A DNA stretch of 64,000 nucleotides, taken from positions 124,641,450 to 124,705,449 of the forward strand of contig CP136069.1 of NCBI GenBank assembly GCA_032622095.1, written 5' to 3'. Below the pieces are notes generated by a model. The model was given only the letters and a program-made list of their open reading frames with translations, did no database searches and was not told the DNA's origin. The DNA comes from Siphonodentalium dalli. Lineage: Eukaryota > Mollusca > Scaphopoda > Gadilida > Siphonodentaliidae. Positions 35,640 to 48,298 of the stretch are shown in pieces (position 1 is the stretch's first letter; every line of letters starts with the position of its first letter). The position numbers and the translations under genes were made by a program.

Positions 35640-36480
35640 CTCACTATAGAACGTTCACTGTAGTAACGTCATTCGTCCCCATACATCATATACATGTATG
35701 ATTTACGTATAACCAGCTTGGGCCTATATATTATCTCGGCCGCTGTTGGATTGAGATCTCGCTGACTGACTGACTAACGCTCTCCGTGAATAACACGTAG
35801 CGTAGCGTGTTTTTTTGGATACCAATCCTTTCCTTTCAAAATCGCGGCGACGTGGTGATTCGGAAAAATATCGGCGATTCGTCGCGATTTGGAGTGGACC
35901 AATCGCCACCTTGATTGTCAAGAATGAGGTTGTTTCGTCTTTGACATACTACTCCGTCAGCGCCGATAGCAAACCATGTGTATACCCTTCGGTACATTGT
36001 CAAAACCTGTGTATACATTTCAGCACTTTTGTAATCCTTTCGGCTTTATTATAAGTGTTATTTCGCGCTCCGTGTGTATAATGTTTCGCTGATTCTTGGT
36101 ATACATGGGCCATGGGCGTTTTATTTATAGAAATGGGAATTTTTGGGACGGATTAAAAGTCGAACTGCGACCCGGAGGCCGAGTCCGATAAAAGGTGTAG
36201 TTGGGAATTCTGGTGAGATGCATGAGAAACCTTCAGTGATAAGCCGTATATAGTTGTAATAATTTGAAGGATTAGTTGTTTTAACGGAATTATGAGTTGG
36301 TCATTCGTGAAACTAATATATTTTATATTCTATAATTAGGCCACAATCATGGTATGTAATATATGATCTTGAGCGCGTTACCATTTCTGACATTGGTTTT
36401 CTCGTCATATACTCAAGAGGGAATGTGCTACGGAGGGTGGGTAGCTGGCACACAAGAGTTCTGGAGCAACATTGTCCTTG
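35640..36480. other. Unique DNA, no gene recognised
   Basis: Short overlapping frames at 35724-36054 on both strands coincide with an imperfect inverted repeat ('aatcgcggcgacgtggtgatt' near 35841 and 'ggcgattcgtcgcgatt' near 35874). Nothing else is supported. Confidence 0.4.
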
Positions 36481-36481
36481 A

Positions 36482-36711
36482 CGGGCGCCTGTACAATTGC
36501 ATTATTTAAACCAGTTTCAGCTTCTCGGTTATATATATACTTGTTCAGGAGTTGCGGAAGTGCCGAACAACAACGGAAATTTTCCCAATAATGTATACAT
36601 TTGGGAAAAGTTCCCTTGTTGTTCGGCACTTCCGCAACTCCTGCACAATTATTTATAACTTAGAAGCTAAACTGGTTTTGAAATAAATGCCCGGTGCAGA
36701 TATACGCGCCC
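36482..36711. mobile_element. Hairpin MITE, about 230 bp
   Basis: A near-perfect core hairpin pairs 'caggagttgcggaagtgccg' with 'cggcacttccgcaactcctg' (36547-36640). A weaker outer match pairs 'aaaccagtttcagcttct' (36509) with 'agaagctaaactggtttt' (36662), extending to 'gggcgcc' and 'gcgccc'. No flanking duplication was clear. The minus frame 36405-36629 is antisense hairpin sequence. Confidence 0.65.
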
Positions 36712-38084
36712 TTAATATTCGACTACATCCTGATAATTCATTGAGATAGGACTCCACTGCAGGTCACCAAGTCTTCTTTTATCGACCAACAATCTCGCAA
36801 TGCGACATAACGTCGCTTAAAGCAACAGGTCGGTTATTCCATTCAGCATCGTTACCAACTATCAAGTTAGATAGAATTGGTAATTTCAAAGAATATTCCA
36901 ACAAAATTTCAATCGCTGGAATATTTCTGGATTCACTTGACATTTGGATCGATAACCCATTCTGCACGCAAGGCTGTATAGACAGCCGCTGTTTGAATAT
37001 TCAGAGCAGTGATTGTGGTGATTCCCGTTTGCGATTTCTCTTGTTCAGAGTTGAGATTATGTGTGAGTCAATATCAAAATTCATTCTAATTTATTGTTAG
37101 ATATTGAAAAACTTTGCATGCCATCTATTCCATTTGACACTATGGTAAACGGACATGGCCACAGGGGCATGTCGTTAAAACGAGTAGCAATATAAATTAA
37201 AAAAAAATAAATAAAAATACGAGCGAGCCACTTTAACAAACGCATCGCTATTGATATAATACGTTATTACGCCCTCTAGATGCTTGTTTTCTGTTAAATT
37301 GTTTTTCACTTGTCAATGGAGCTATCGGAGAAATATGATTTAAACGGTACTGGGATATTTTCGTACTGGAACCATATGATTAGAAAGGCACTTGGGTATT
37401 TTCGTACCCGTTTCTATTTCAAAGGGAGCATCAGCGATTCTGTCGCGGTGTATATTCAGGTAATGCTTCGTGGTTATTTCGGTGGGCATCTCTCGAGACA
37501 TTCTTTATTGAACCATGGCTTGTTAGCCGCATGCAAAGTGCGCTCCGAGTAATTGGAACGGGAATTCTCGAGTTAACCATCAGTGCACTGCGCGTTGTGT
37601 GTTTCTATTGTTCTTTAACCTGCTTTGTTGTATTGCTATTTGAACATCGTTCATTTATTTTCAAATGACATAAATCGGAATGCTATCTACCATTATACTG
37701 CATGGGGAATTGAGGATGGTATAACAAATTTAATTCACACACGAACCCTTCGAGCTGTTTGTTTATATCGGTGTTTAACATGTTATTTAATATCGTTTAG
37801 TGAACTTTTTTATTTAGTTATACTCGACAAATATCTGCATGTTATATTCTAAATTAATTGAGATGGTAATTATTAACAAATCCCGACGTTACTCATTGTG
37901 TTTATGCGGAATATATCTGAGCTAGTAATAGCGATGTTGTTAAGAAAAGTTCCAACACTAACCCTTCGCATTGGTTGTTTAACATTATTTTTATTTCTGT
38001 GTATGCTGGTGTATGGAGCATATATCAGAATGCTATATGAATTGAAGAATGTTCAGAAATTACCCACCCGGGACCACGTTTCAA
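36712..38084. other. AT-rich DNA, no gene recognised
   Basis: The plus frame 37310-37552 includes 'ggtactgggatattttcgta' and 'gattagaaaggcac', phrases related to the tandem repeat at 38530-38880, so this is likely repeat-derived. Nearby 'attacgccctcta' (37266) recurs at 38486. Frame 37898-38140 has a hydrophobic stretch but no supporting context. Confidence 0.35.
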
Positions 38085-38440
38085 TAGATCCTCATGGGGG
38101 CATATTTGAATTAGTCCTCATCAATTGGACCATATTTTAATTGACCCCATGGGACTATATTTTGTTTAACCCCAATTGGACCGTAGTTTAATCAACACTG
38201 ATGACACCATATTTTAATTTTAATTTACCCTCATAATGGGACACCATCATGGGGACCATATTTTAATTAACCCTGATAAGTTATGGGACCATATTTTAAT
38301 TAGCAATCAAGGTACAATTTTAATTAACCATCATGGGACCATATTTTTTTTATTAACCCTCATTGCACCATATTTTAATTAACCCTGATGGAACCATACA
38401 TGTATTTTAATTAACTCTCATGAGATGCCATATTTTCTTA
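38085..38440. repeat. Degenerate minisatellite, about 30-35-bp unit
   Basis: The phrase 'gggaccatattttaattaac' followed by 'cctcat' or 'cctgat' recurs about ten times with indels and substitutions. Confidence 0.85.
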
Positions 38441-38529
38441 GTTGGTATCAGGAGTGCATTACCTGCGGCCATTGTTAGATCATTATTACGCCCTCTTAGG
38501 GTGTATATTGGCAAGTATATCTGACCCTG

Positions 38530-38880
38530 TCGTATGAGGTGATAGACTAAATGTGATTAGAACGTACTCGGTATTTGCGTAATTGGATGAACTAAATGTG
38601 ATTAGAAACGTACTCGATATTTGCGTACTTGAACCATGTAACGCAGATCGACAATTTTGGCCTGATTATTATTCTGCATGCTATTTCATGCACTATTCAG
38701 ACCACTATTTCAAATAAACTTACAGCAGGTATTTGCTTACTTGTATGAACTAAATATGATTAGAAACGTACTCGCTATTTGCGGACTTGAACATATAAAG
38801 AAGATCTAGAGCTTTTGGCCTAATTATTATTCTGCATGGTATGTCATGCACTATTCATACATCTATTTCACTAGAAAAAA
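38530..38880. repeat. Tandem duplication, 159-bp period
   Basis: 'gaactaaatgtgattagaaa' at 38587 recurs at 38746 as 'gaactaaatatgattagaaa'; 'ttattattctgcatg' and 'tcatgcactattca' follow in both. A shorter partial unit precedes at about 38545. Confidence 0.75.
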
Positions 38881-38889
38881 GAACAAATA

Positions 38890-40430
38890 AAAAGAAAAGA
38901 TACATGCCAGTCGAAAACAATTCAAATGTCGTATAAGAGAACCGAGAAACCGTCAGTTTAGTGCTTTTGCGCAAGCTGGCAGCGCGTCAACATAATAACG
39001 GCATCAATCGTGAAGGCGTTCGTCACTTTTTTGGCAATGGGTGTGTGGTTATTAGTGTATCAATGCAATGGCCGTTGCATGTTTGGCGATGAACATTTCA
39101 ACCAATTGGAACATATGCGCCCTTTGTGAACACATATCATACGTGACATATGGTATTTAAATATTTGAAATTGAACTTTAGTTTGGCACGTCCGATTTTT
39201 CAAATGTTTTCACATCCCTTTTCACCAAGTGCACAGTATTCACATGTGCATACACAAAATATCACATATAATCAACTACATAGGCGTTACCTATATACAG
39301 ATTTTTCACAATCGCTACATTAAAGCTGCATTATAATTGATATATGATCTTGAGGGCGTTACCATTTCTGTGTTGAGTACGAAGTAATGTTACGGATGGC
39401 AGATTAGCCAGAATGCGAAAATAGAACTATCGTCGTCGAGTAATTTTTGTACAGTTTTCAAGCAAATTTGTCAAATAAATTTTATATTATATGCATACTC
39501 GTTCTCGAAATATATTATTCCCCATTCCATTTGACACCATCTGCTACGTTGCTAACATAAATGCGAAGAACAGTTGGCACTCATCTGTAGCACATTCCTT
39601 ATGAAACATAAAGCTATATCCCTGAAATTTGAACGGGATGTAATTCTTTTTGGCTTATATATATAGCGTTATCATTCCTTGACAATATATATGAACTCTC
39701 TGGTCTAATAGTTCACACACCTCCTACTGCCACAACACATGCAGCTATACATGTACATCCCTGAAATTTTAACCCAATCTTCACTTTTGTTAGTGAAAAT
39801 GTGAAGCCTTTTGTCCTATAATATATTACTTGAGATACTGTGCAAGAACTGTTTCCGTCCCATTTAGCCTTTACCAAAACGAGCTCTCCATGCATGTGCA
39901 CGTGTGGTGTTCTTCAAGAATTGGCCGGTTCTACGAGCTATTTCATTATCCTGTTCAGTGGTTTGTCACTTTGTTCCATATCCCATTCAGCATTATAAAA
40001 TCATTCGCGGCATCTCGGATAGTAGGTCGCGTTCGTATACGTTATAGGTACCAACTATACTATCCGAAATGCCGCGAAAATATACTATATCCGCTGTGAT
40101 GTTTTACATAGCCCAGCATAATTATGTCGAGGTAAATTGCTATCACAAAGCATTATACTTATGCATGCATGTACTTATGTGTAAGAAATAAGACAATGGA
40201 TGACGCATGGTGCACGGAAATAGATGATTAGACAAAAATTACATCATCTCCTATAATGTGGTTAATCAATTCAATGAATTGCACTTGCAATACGTTAAGG
40301 ACTCGGGAGCATATAGTGGATCACAGTGGCTGATGCCTGGTGATTGACAGAAATTCATTTTCTTTATAGAGAAACAAATGAATCAGAGGTGAGAGATAAT
40401 GTGAGGGGATAAAGACAAAGAGATCGAGTG
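38890..40430. other. Unique DNA with a family C MITE fragment and a small hairpin
   Basis: 39374-39525 ('tgttgagtacgaagtaatgt', 'cgtcgtcgagtaatttttgt') matches the left half of the family C MITE at 17114. At about 40007-40075 'gcggcatctcggatagta' pairs with 'tactatccgaaatgccgc'. 39601-39700 and 39740-39840 share 'tccctgaaattt'. No gene recognised. Confidence 0.5.
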
Positions 40431-40469
40431 ATTGAGCGATAGAGAGAGAGAGAGAGAGCGCGAGAACGC

Positions 40470-40527
<58 letters not shown>

Positions 40528-40543
40528 GAGGAGGAGGAGGAGG

Positions 40544-40616
<73 letters not shown>

Positions 40617-40626
40617 AGCTAGCTAG
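40431..40626. repeat. (GA)n microsatellite with a short (GAG)n core
   Basis: Long GA runs are interrupted by 'gaggaggaggaggaggagg' near 40522 and end in an (AGCT)n stretch. The Glu/Arg-rich frame across it is an artefact. Confidence 0.95.
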
Positions 40627-40629
40627 CTG

Positions 40630-42617
40630 GTGATAGAGGGTGGTGAACGCACAGATTTTCAGAATTTTAATGCTGCCAGCAAATTGTAGAATTTATTAGA
40701 CGTCATTTTGACTTTATTGCATGGCATTGTGGAGCGATGTGCGTTAAAATATGCACCGATTGTAACAGGGCGAAAAACCTAAATTCAATAGAAATATCAC
40801 ACGGAATTTCTATCTGACAGATATGTGGAATTGATCATGTGAATTCGAGGCATCGCAGACGATACTACAAAACAATAAGCGACGTTTGGTTTGTAATCCG
40901 GGGAGATAACTCGTATAGGAGCCAGATCCCGTATCCCTCTGATGTATGTTCCGATCAAAAGTTTAGCAATTTCCGCTCATCGATTCCGCACTTCCATAAA
41001 TATTTGGGTTGAAAGGTCAGGATAGCTAGACAGCTCCGCACACATTGTACACAGAATTAAATTAATATTTGGACTATTCCCTGCTATCTTGCATATATCA
41101 TTCCTTCTTTGACATCAACTGTTTTGAGATGATTATTTAACCACATCCCCACAGTGTATAAGACTGTACTCGACGATTTCATGATTTCCGAGTAATTGCT
41201 ACGCCTTTCGTTCGAGTTTAATAACTTTTGACGAAAATACCGATCATGTGTATTCCAAATTTGTCAATTAAACCCGATTAAAATGGTTATAAATGTTGAT
41301 ATGAAACTAATAAGTAAACATATATCCACATGCATGACAGCTAGACAACTGATCTAAATTTATTATTTTGGCCAAAAAAGCTTCACTTCAATTGCATATT
41401 CATATACATAAGACCCCGATCCAATCCGCATATCACCAAAATGTTTGTAAACATATATACACTATACTTCATCACATCGATTTTTATCTTTCAACTCCTT
41501 TTTTTCCGCTGTATTTCCAGGCATTATATTTAGCACTGCAGTCAATGCATGGGGAAATTGCTAAATTCGGTGATATGCAGGCAAACTAGGTCAAATAAAT
41601 CTTAGTTTGTCGAGAAACGAGTCAAAACGACATTCATTCCGTCCTGCTCATAAATTTTTAGACGTTTTATTATACCCCATTCGCCGAAGGAATTAAGATG
41701 GTATAATGGATGTCATGCGTCCGTCCGCTTTCCCGAGGATGTACGTCTTGTGATGTGAAAATAAAAATAAAAATGGGATTACCTGTAGGACTTGTGATGT
41801 AAGGTGCACCTCACAAGTGGCCATGTTGAAACGCGTCTAAATTGCTTTTCTGGGCTGCAGAACAATTTCGGTTAGTCACCCCACAATTTCTGGCTGTTTC
41901 CGACGGTATAGCATCCAAACAATTGCAATTAATTTTCTGCATCCCATTTAGCTGCCCCACCGGTGTGTTTTCTACGTATCTAAACCATATATCACCATTA
42001 CGACCAATCATTGAACGTCGTCATGTGGGGTGCACTAAATTTGACAAGATCACTTCAGAAGTTTGTGCAAACACAGTTTAGACTCAGAGGCTTATGCATC
42101 AGCATATGACCAAACTGACAATAATTTTGATGCCTATCAGACCGATACCATGTTTCAACAAAGATCTCAATATTAATTGACTTTTAATATCTCATTAAAT
42201 TTAACTCGAAACCCACTACTTTCTGGACAGGGGTGTTGCAACGCACAACGGATTGTCTGCAGCTCACACGTACGTGTTCACACAAGTGTGTATGTGGGTG
42301 TAGTACCGTGTGTATGACTGGCCGTCCGTCCGTCTGAGAGCAGATATCTCAACCACCGGTTGTCGGATGGATACATTAATTAATAAACAGAATGCATTCA
42401 TATTTAGGAACTTACTTTTTGAAGTGTTTATAAGTTATTCGGAGGAATAATATTATATCACTTGGTCCAATGTAGCGCCAAACTCCAGACATATGTGTTC
42501 TGATTTCATGAGAGATAACTCTAAATATCATCAATTATAATATTGCAAGCACAGGGGTAACAATTATTCGCTTTGCACTCAATTGTTTGCATATTATACC
42601 CCAATAAATACGTATTG
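40630..42617. other. AT-rich DNA, no gene recognised; possible old element
   Basis: At 41674-41745 'ccccattcgccgaaggaatt' and 'gcgtccgtccgc', and at 42325-42350 'ggccgtccgtccgtctg', resemble the (GTCC)n-type heads of modular repeats in this window. No termini could be defined and no coding frame is convincing. Confidence 0.4.
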
Positions 42618-42984
42618 TCTATTATATATTTTGGAACTTCTGTCTGTATGTGTGTGTTATAGACTCGAAAACTGCTTGACCGAACCGACTCAAATTTGGT
42701 ACGTATGTCTACTTTGATCCTAGTCTTGATTGACAGCCGTCTTGTTCCAATAGACTAAAGTGTATGCTTGGGGTCAGGAATGACCTGGTTACTTTGATCC
42801 CGGGAACAATATGGGCGGGTCCAATTTCACGTGCGACCGTGTCCTTGACCTTGGCCTCGCTCATATAGGCATGTTTCTGGACCGATCGAACAATAGTTTG
42901 TCCAGCCGTTGTATATTCTGCCCAGTCGGAGGCGATCGCAAAGAATCCATAAATAGCCCGGACGAAGTCGGGCACATCAGCTAG
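42618..42984 (+). mobile_element. Helitron-like element H5, 367 bp
   Basis: It starts TCTATTATATATTTTGGAAC and ends with the best preserved hairpin of the family, GCCCG-gacgaagt-CGGGC (42957-42974), then 'acatcag' and CTAG before T. The base before TC is G rather than A. It aligns with H1 over most of its length ('ggcatgtttctggaccgatc', 'gtcggaggcgatcgc'). The minus frame 42709-42975 is antisense and not a gene. Confidence 0.78.
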
Positions 42985-43389
42985 TATATAATAATTATGT
43001 TAAATTCGCTTCCAAACCTCAGCTGTCCGTAACATTTTATTAGTGTTTTATTTATTTTATTGATGCAGGCTAAGACTTTTAAATATATCTCTACACAGCT
43101 TTTTTGATGAGTGTTCACTCGCAGCACCAAAATAAACACATAAATTATTAATATTTAGTATTTTTATAATAATCTATGTGAAGACTATAGTTACCGAAGT
43201 ACAATAATAACCAATATTCCGAAAGTCCGATCAGACGGTCCCCATATCAACAAGTTATAACAACATTTCTTCCAAACACGCTTTATCAGAATCGATTAAT
43301 AACAAAATAATGCTAACCGTTGTCAAGTATTGCATAAAATTTCCCAAAACGTGTTATTTATCAACATGTTGTTCAACGAAATATGGCCG

Positions 43390-43632
43390 TATTATCACGA
43401 AATTTAATCGTATTACCACTTTATTTTAGTTATCCATCTTCATCCGCAAATTTGTCTGAGACCGTCGGTTTGACGAGTTTTGCTGGGCCACAAATAAGTA
43501 CACATTTCGAGAAATAACAAATTTCAAAAATCGATATCCGATCACTCTGAGCTTTGATGGGTGGGTTCCTCGACTCGAATCAAATATTGTTCACCCCGAA
43601 ACCAAAGAAATAGTAATTTGGATTATGCATCT
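43390..43632 (+). mobile_element. TTAA MITE family A, right part, truncated
   Basis: 'ccactttattttagttatcc' to 'agaaatagtaatttgga' aligns with the centre and right half of the complete copy at 48815-49278, but the terminal 'ctgatcggattgagtacct' is missing. A family C MITE sits immediately to the right. Confidence 0.6.
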
Positions 43633-43636
43633 TTAA

Positions 43637-44266
43637 AGGGGTACTGTACCCCAATTTCAATAAATTCCCGGTGACAATAACGATCTAATATCAATATTAT
43701 ATTTTAAAATAACTAATTTGAGTCGACGATGTCTACTGAAAACGTTCCGGATAACAGGCTATCACAAAAGTTAAATTGAATTATTTAATATAAATTCGTT
43801 TATGGCTGGAGTCATAAAATGGAGAATTATGCCAGTACGAGTTACCGTTCTTGAAATAGTATCTGTTGCGTGTCTTTTATCGACGGCTGTTCGCGAACAT
43901 TATTGAGCACACATAACATGTTACCTGCAAAAGAAAGGGCCGCTATAACCGATTCGGAAAAAAGGGGAAAGAAATAAGAGTCATGAAGCGTCAAGTATTT
44001 TTATACGGAGTGAGATTGTTCGATGGAAGAGATTGGATGCAATGAACAATGAACTTCCGGTTCTTCCTGCGACCTGAGTCTTCTCCGGTGAAGGTCAAAA
44101 ACATGGCGCGTAGTTTGAAATCGTAATATTTTTGTTTCCAAGATCAATATTTTCTTCGCTAAATTAGGTTTATACGAAACTCATATAACACGAACACAAT
44201 CTAACTTGAAAGTTATTTCAACGGGAGTAAATAAAAAAATTGTGTATCCCTGTGTACAGTACCCCT
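43637..44266. mobile_element. TTAA MITE family C, copy 2, 630 bp
   Basis: TTAA flanks it at 43633-43636 and 44267-44270. Both ends start AGGGGTACTGTAC. Its left half is homologous to the reverse complement of the right half of copy 1 (17114-17704). The right half ('gaagagattggatgcaatga', 'acatggcgcg') differs, so the two copies have unlike interiors. No transposase. Confidence 0.85.
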
Positions 44267-44573
44267 TTAAGCATGTTGAGTCATTTGAGGGCAATTATCT
44301 CAGCTTTGGAAAACTCGACTTCCGACTGAATTGGCGGGTCACCTATACCTTTGACCATCAACCTGGCTGCAGTAAAGAGCTTTGCTAGATAATGCATATG
44401 ATTATTTAGTGTGTGAAGACGTCGTTTGTACAAAGGCATCGCAGTCTAAATATCTGAAAGTATTGGAAACTCAGAAGAAAGGTTTAGCAATTAGTCAGAA
44501 ATCAGGAAATCCTCCAGTACGGGCTAACACACTGTGTGTGGCTTCGGTTCGCATTTGACTTAAAGGTCCACTT

Positions 44574-44920
44574 AATTTTCGATCCACCGATTATTTTTAT
44601 TTTGTTTATAGTGCCTTGATATACAGTTTTAATAACAATCTGTGCCATAAAATATTATTAAAATACTATAATTCATCATCATGTGGAACGTCTGTGTCTC
44701 AGAAGGTGCCCATAGAGCAATATAAAATAGCTGAAATCATAAAAATCATTTCCCCCGTTATGACTCCCGGAATGCAATAGAATTCAAACTAATTTATTTT
44801 CAATGGAAGGGAAATAACTCACTATCTAAATATACACGGTTATTCCCCTTCCATTGAAAATAATATACTTTGTGCAGAAAGTTGAACACAGAACAGACAT
44901 CTTTATCTCAACAACGAGAG
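44574..44920. mobile_element. TTAA MITE family B, left part with hairpin
   Basis: After TTAA (44570-44573) it begins AGGTCCACTTAATTTTCGA. The hairpin 'tttcaatggaagggaaataa' with 'ggttattccccttccattga' (44798-44866) matches the one at 14950-14997. No right TTAA end was found. Just beyond it, 'cgatcacgatcggcagatgt' (44923) recurs at 53811. Confidence 0.6.
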
Positions 44921-45084
44921 GGCGATCACGATCGGCAGATGTCAACCCATCCCTTGGCGATAGTAAATTAATATGATCGGAATCATAAATGAGAGTTTTG
45001 GTGTTGAATTATAGAGTATACTGTTATGTACTATTATAGACATATATACATAACACAAATTATTGGAATTTATGGGTAACTTTC

Positions 45085-45144
45085 ATTTATATAAGAGAAT
45101 GCACTGGTACAGGATATGTAATGCTGCACCACCACAGCCTTGGG
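45085..45144. mobile_element. Half copy of the 58086 hairpin MITE (family E)
   Basis: 'ataagagaatgcactggtac' followed by 'gcagcacc'-like text and 'cttggg' then TTAA (45145-45148) matches the complement of the left half of 58086-58342. Confidence 0.5.
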
Positions 45145-45149
45145 TTAAA

Positions 45150-46876
45150 TGTGAAAGGTGACCTGGACATGGAATACTTGGATTAAGAGAGTCCAATTTA
45201 AGTTCTACCAACAATATAGATCAAGATACTCAGTAAGCCACCTCACTGCTGACCCATTAATATCAATTATATAGCAGAGCTGTCAACAAATCACATGAAT
45301 TGTTTATGTTGAAATCTGACATCTCTATTAAACCAATAACATTTATAATGACCTCAGACCATCTGTAGAGTGATATATTCAGCTGTACAAGGCAACACAG
45401 ATGTCCAAGTCTACTGTTAATATCATGTGATGTGTATTGTTGAATCTTTATTTTAAATTAGATACCATAGCTTTCTTTATCAGATTATCTGCACATTGGC
45501 ATAAGAGACATCAGAAAATAATATAGCCTTATCAATAGCTAAGTAGTCCAAAGGTATGGGGTGGAATACGCGCTTCCAGAGTTAAATTAGCAGACATATC
45601 AATTACGCCCCTTTGGAATAACCGCTAGAGTGCGCAGTTATTCGTTATCGGATGGTGGGGCCAGATTTTTTTCCAAATAGGCCGTGACTTAGAGTACGCG
45701 TATACGCACTGTAGCCGAGCTGCTAACATACCGTATACGACACTAAATCTTTAGTCGTACTTTAGCCGAACTGCAAAAGTACCGTATATATACGTCACTT
45801 TAGCAGTTTGACTAGAGTATACCTACCATACGCACGGCATTTGATTCGATCGTCACATTAATATACAGACATAACTGTGTTCGGAGTATTGTGAATTGAT
45901 AACATGATGGTCTCCTGCATGCATAAATATGTTGCTATTTCGACAGGGGACTAGTTTATGTCGAGTCCATACTGTAGTAATGTGGGGACTTTATTTTTAT
46001 TTTGGAAATTGTTGATCCCAAATTGAATCAAACAGAAAAAAACCCCGACTTATCCAGACTTATACTCATTATTATTAAGTATAAAGTTCTCTGTTTTTGG
46101 GTGTTGTATTCTGTGCCCGCATGGTGGTTTGTTTTTTAGGGCGATTTGTCTTTGGTGCGTGTTGTCCCGTTCCCATTGCCCGATCTCAGTTTTACAATAC
46201 AAGGATTCAACAGCAAATGTGCATTAGTGTCGGTGTTTCAAACGTTCATATATAATATATTACATATATATACATCAGCCTCAATTTAAAAATATTTCAC
46301 TACATAATATGGGGTCCAAAACTGTAAAAGTTTACTGTTGTATACTTTTGGGACCCCCATGCAATTACTGAACATTGAACATTCCAATATTTTGAGTTTT
46401 TGTGGTTTTATATGACTAGTATCAGCTGGTTTGGGCCATTTGGTTTCTTTCTTGACTTATTGGCTGGTATATATAGCTAAGCTTGCATTATGTCATTAGA
46501 AAGCTCATGCTCATATCAGGTAATTATAAATGAATACTACCGAGGTAAATTCAGTTTGTGTTTCTCTGTCGATTTGTTTGAAACGCTCACGTTATGTTAA
46601 TTTTGAATGTTTCTAAAAACATGGCAAGAAGTACGTAATTCTCTCAAAATATAATGGTCTTTCTTTTAAATATGCACCCACATTGATGGACCAATGTTCA
46701 AAGTTACCCCCACATTCTGCGTAACATTTTTCAAACTGATATCATGAGTATTTCTCAAAGTAATGCCATTGCTGAAACATCTTGCACCAAATAATAAAGC
46801 TATGAATTTGATTCATATGTATTGTTTGTGCACTGCATGTGCATGTGAGTAGTGTGACCGATTACCTATAAAGCAT
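45150..46876. other. AT-rich DNA, no gene recognised; small hairpins
   Basis: At 46309-46360 'atggggtccaaaa' pairs with 'ttttgggacccccat'. Around 45690-45830 'agtacgcgtatacgca' and 'gagtatacctaccatacgca' hint at a degraded palindrome. No coding feature. Confidence 0.4.
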
Positions 46877-46905
46877 ATGATCACACTGTCCAATCGGCTC
46901 GCGGA

Positions 46906-46955
46906 ATACCAGTGTGAACGTCATAATACCAGTGCTGTACAGGAGAATACCAGTG
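46906..46955 (+). repeat. Phased subterminal motifs, left arm
   Basis: ATACCAGTG occurs at 46906, 46926 and 46947, spaced 20 and 21 bp, about two helical turns. Two further TACCAGTG copies lie at 47349 and 47372 near the inner end of the arm. Subterminal repeats of this kind are where many transposases bind. Confidence 0.85.
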
Positions 46956-47875
46956 TTTTTAAGCGATATGATGGTACCATAATTAGAACTGGACGGCTAA
47001 ATAACATGACAAAAGACAATGGAAAGGTATGCGCGATCTATTTTACATTTACCCAGTGGAGGGGTCACCTGGTGATGTTCAGTTCGACTCTTGGCGATCT
47101 GGCCTTTGTTTAAAGCAGAAAAATAGGGTCCACAAACTCGTAGGGTAGAGGTCAAATTTTGCCCTAATCGGTATTCTAGTGCGTTTTGTTTAATTCCTGA
47201 GCATAACTTGCGGATTTTTTTATAAAATTCCGACTGCGGAATCTATTGGAAAAACGTGCGCATCGAAATCACTGGCGTGTATTAGTTGGAAATACACGAA
47301 AATAAATCGAAACGAGGGACGGTGATAACAGAAAATGGCACGGCGAACTACCAGTGCATGCCAACGAGGGCTACCAGTGCCAAATTTTCTTTATATGATA
47401 AGTTATATCGGGTATATGTCGATAAACGCTTCATACAGAGCATCGGGCACCCGAAATACCTCACCATTCCCAAAATAACGACAAAGTTGATATAGAATAT
47501 GTGGATCTATAATAGGAAAGTACGAAACTTCAACTACATGTATATACGTCGATACTCAAAGTTAGTGTAAAATATAGAACAAATTTCATGATGTCCAGGT
47601 CAGAATATGGCGTTTTTTGTAGAATTGTTCTTAAAACTATTGGGATACGTCACTTGTACAGTAGCTGAACAATTACATTATAAAATGCCAAAATCTGTTT
47701 AGCCTCATGGTGAGTGGCGAATAAATCAATAGTTTTAAATATAATCCGTGGTGATTGGTTGCGACATCTATCAGTTATGTTGCCTTGTTTATATGTTTAT
47801 ATTGTTTATAAGCAAGTTGATTGTTTCTCCAAAAAGCCTGTATCCTGTTTTCCAGAATGCCGTTGTCTCCGCGGA

Positions 47876-48298
47876 TTATCTCATTTGCGTGGTTGAATTT
47901 AGGGAAAACCACCGAACTGTCTCGATAAATACACGGAATGAAATGTTCTCCATCGGGAATTTTCCTTTAGCAATCAGATCGAATTTTTTTTTATGTCTTT
48001 CAAGTATCCAGTTCCTTTTAAGGCGGTTGTTGCTTTAGTTGGTATTGAATAACAATCGTGCCTTCCTTGTTGAAAAAGCACTCTCCTTGCTGGGATGATC
48101 CGCGGTTATAGATCGCTCTCTTAAAGGGCGCCCATGAAAGTTGCTTGCTGAGCACACCTGACTGTGACCCTGGTGTTACTGGCCCAGCCACATCTGGCTC
48201 CGCATGTTCACTGTCGTGTCCGTTTCCGCTGTCGCGTTTTTTTCTCTCCAAATTTTATTCTTTTCCTCTTGTCCCATTGATTGCCGCGCTTTCCTTTT
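47876..48298 (-). pseudogene. Decayed coding remnant of the 6-kb element
   Basis: On the minus strand a textbook acceptor (pyrimidine-rich 'ctctttatttttctcttttc' then AG, at 48299-48300) precedes exon-like sequence. One frame from 48251 to 48018 reads LSKQLSWAPFKRAIYNRGSS near its middle; after a shift by one base around an A run (about 47980) another frame reads KFPMENISFRVFIETVRWFS and continues to a stop at 47876-47878, beyond which protein-like text resumes. The amino-acid composition suggests an old protein broken by frameshifts and stops. I cannot name the family. It is the only candidate for a protein once encoded by this element, although it may equally be a captured host exon. Confidence 0.35.

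Noticed and set aside
41674-42610. Possible complete element between two 'ttatacccca'-like sites
   Set aside because: The two sites are in the same orientation and no inverted ends or duplication could be shown.
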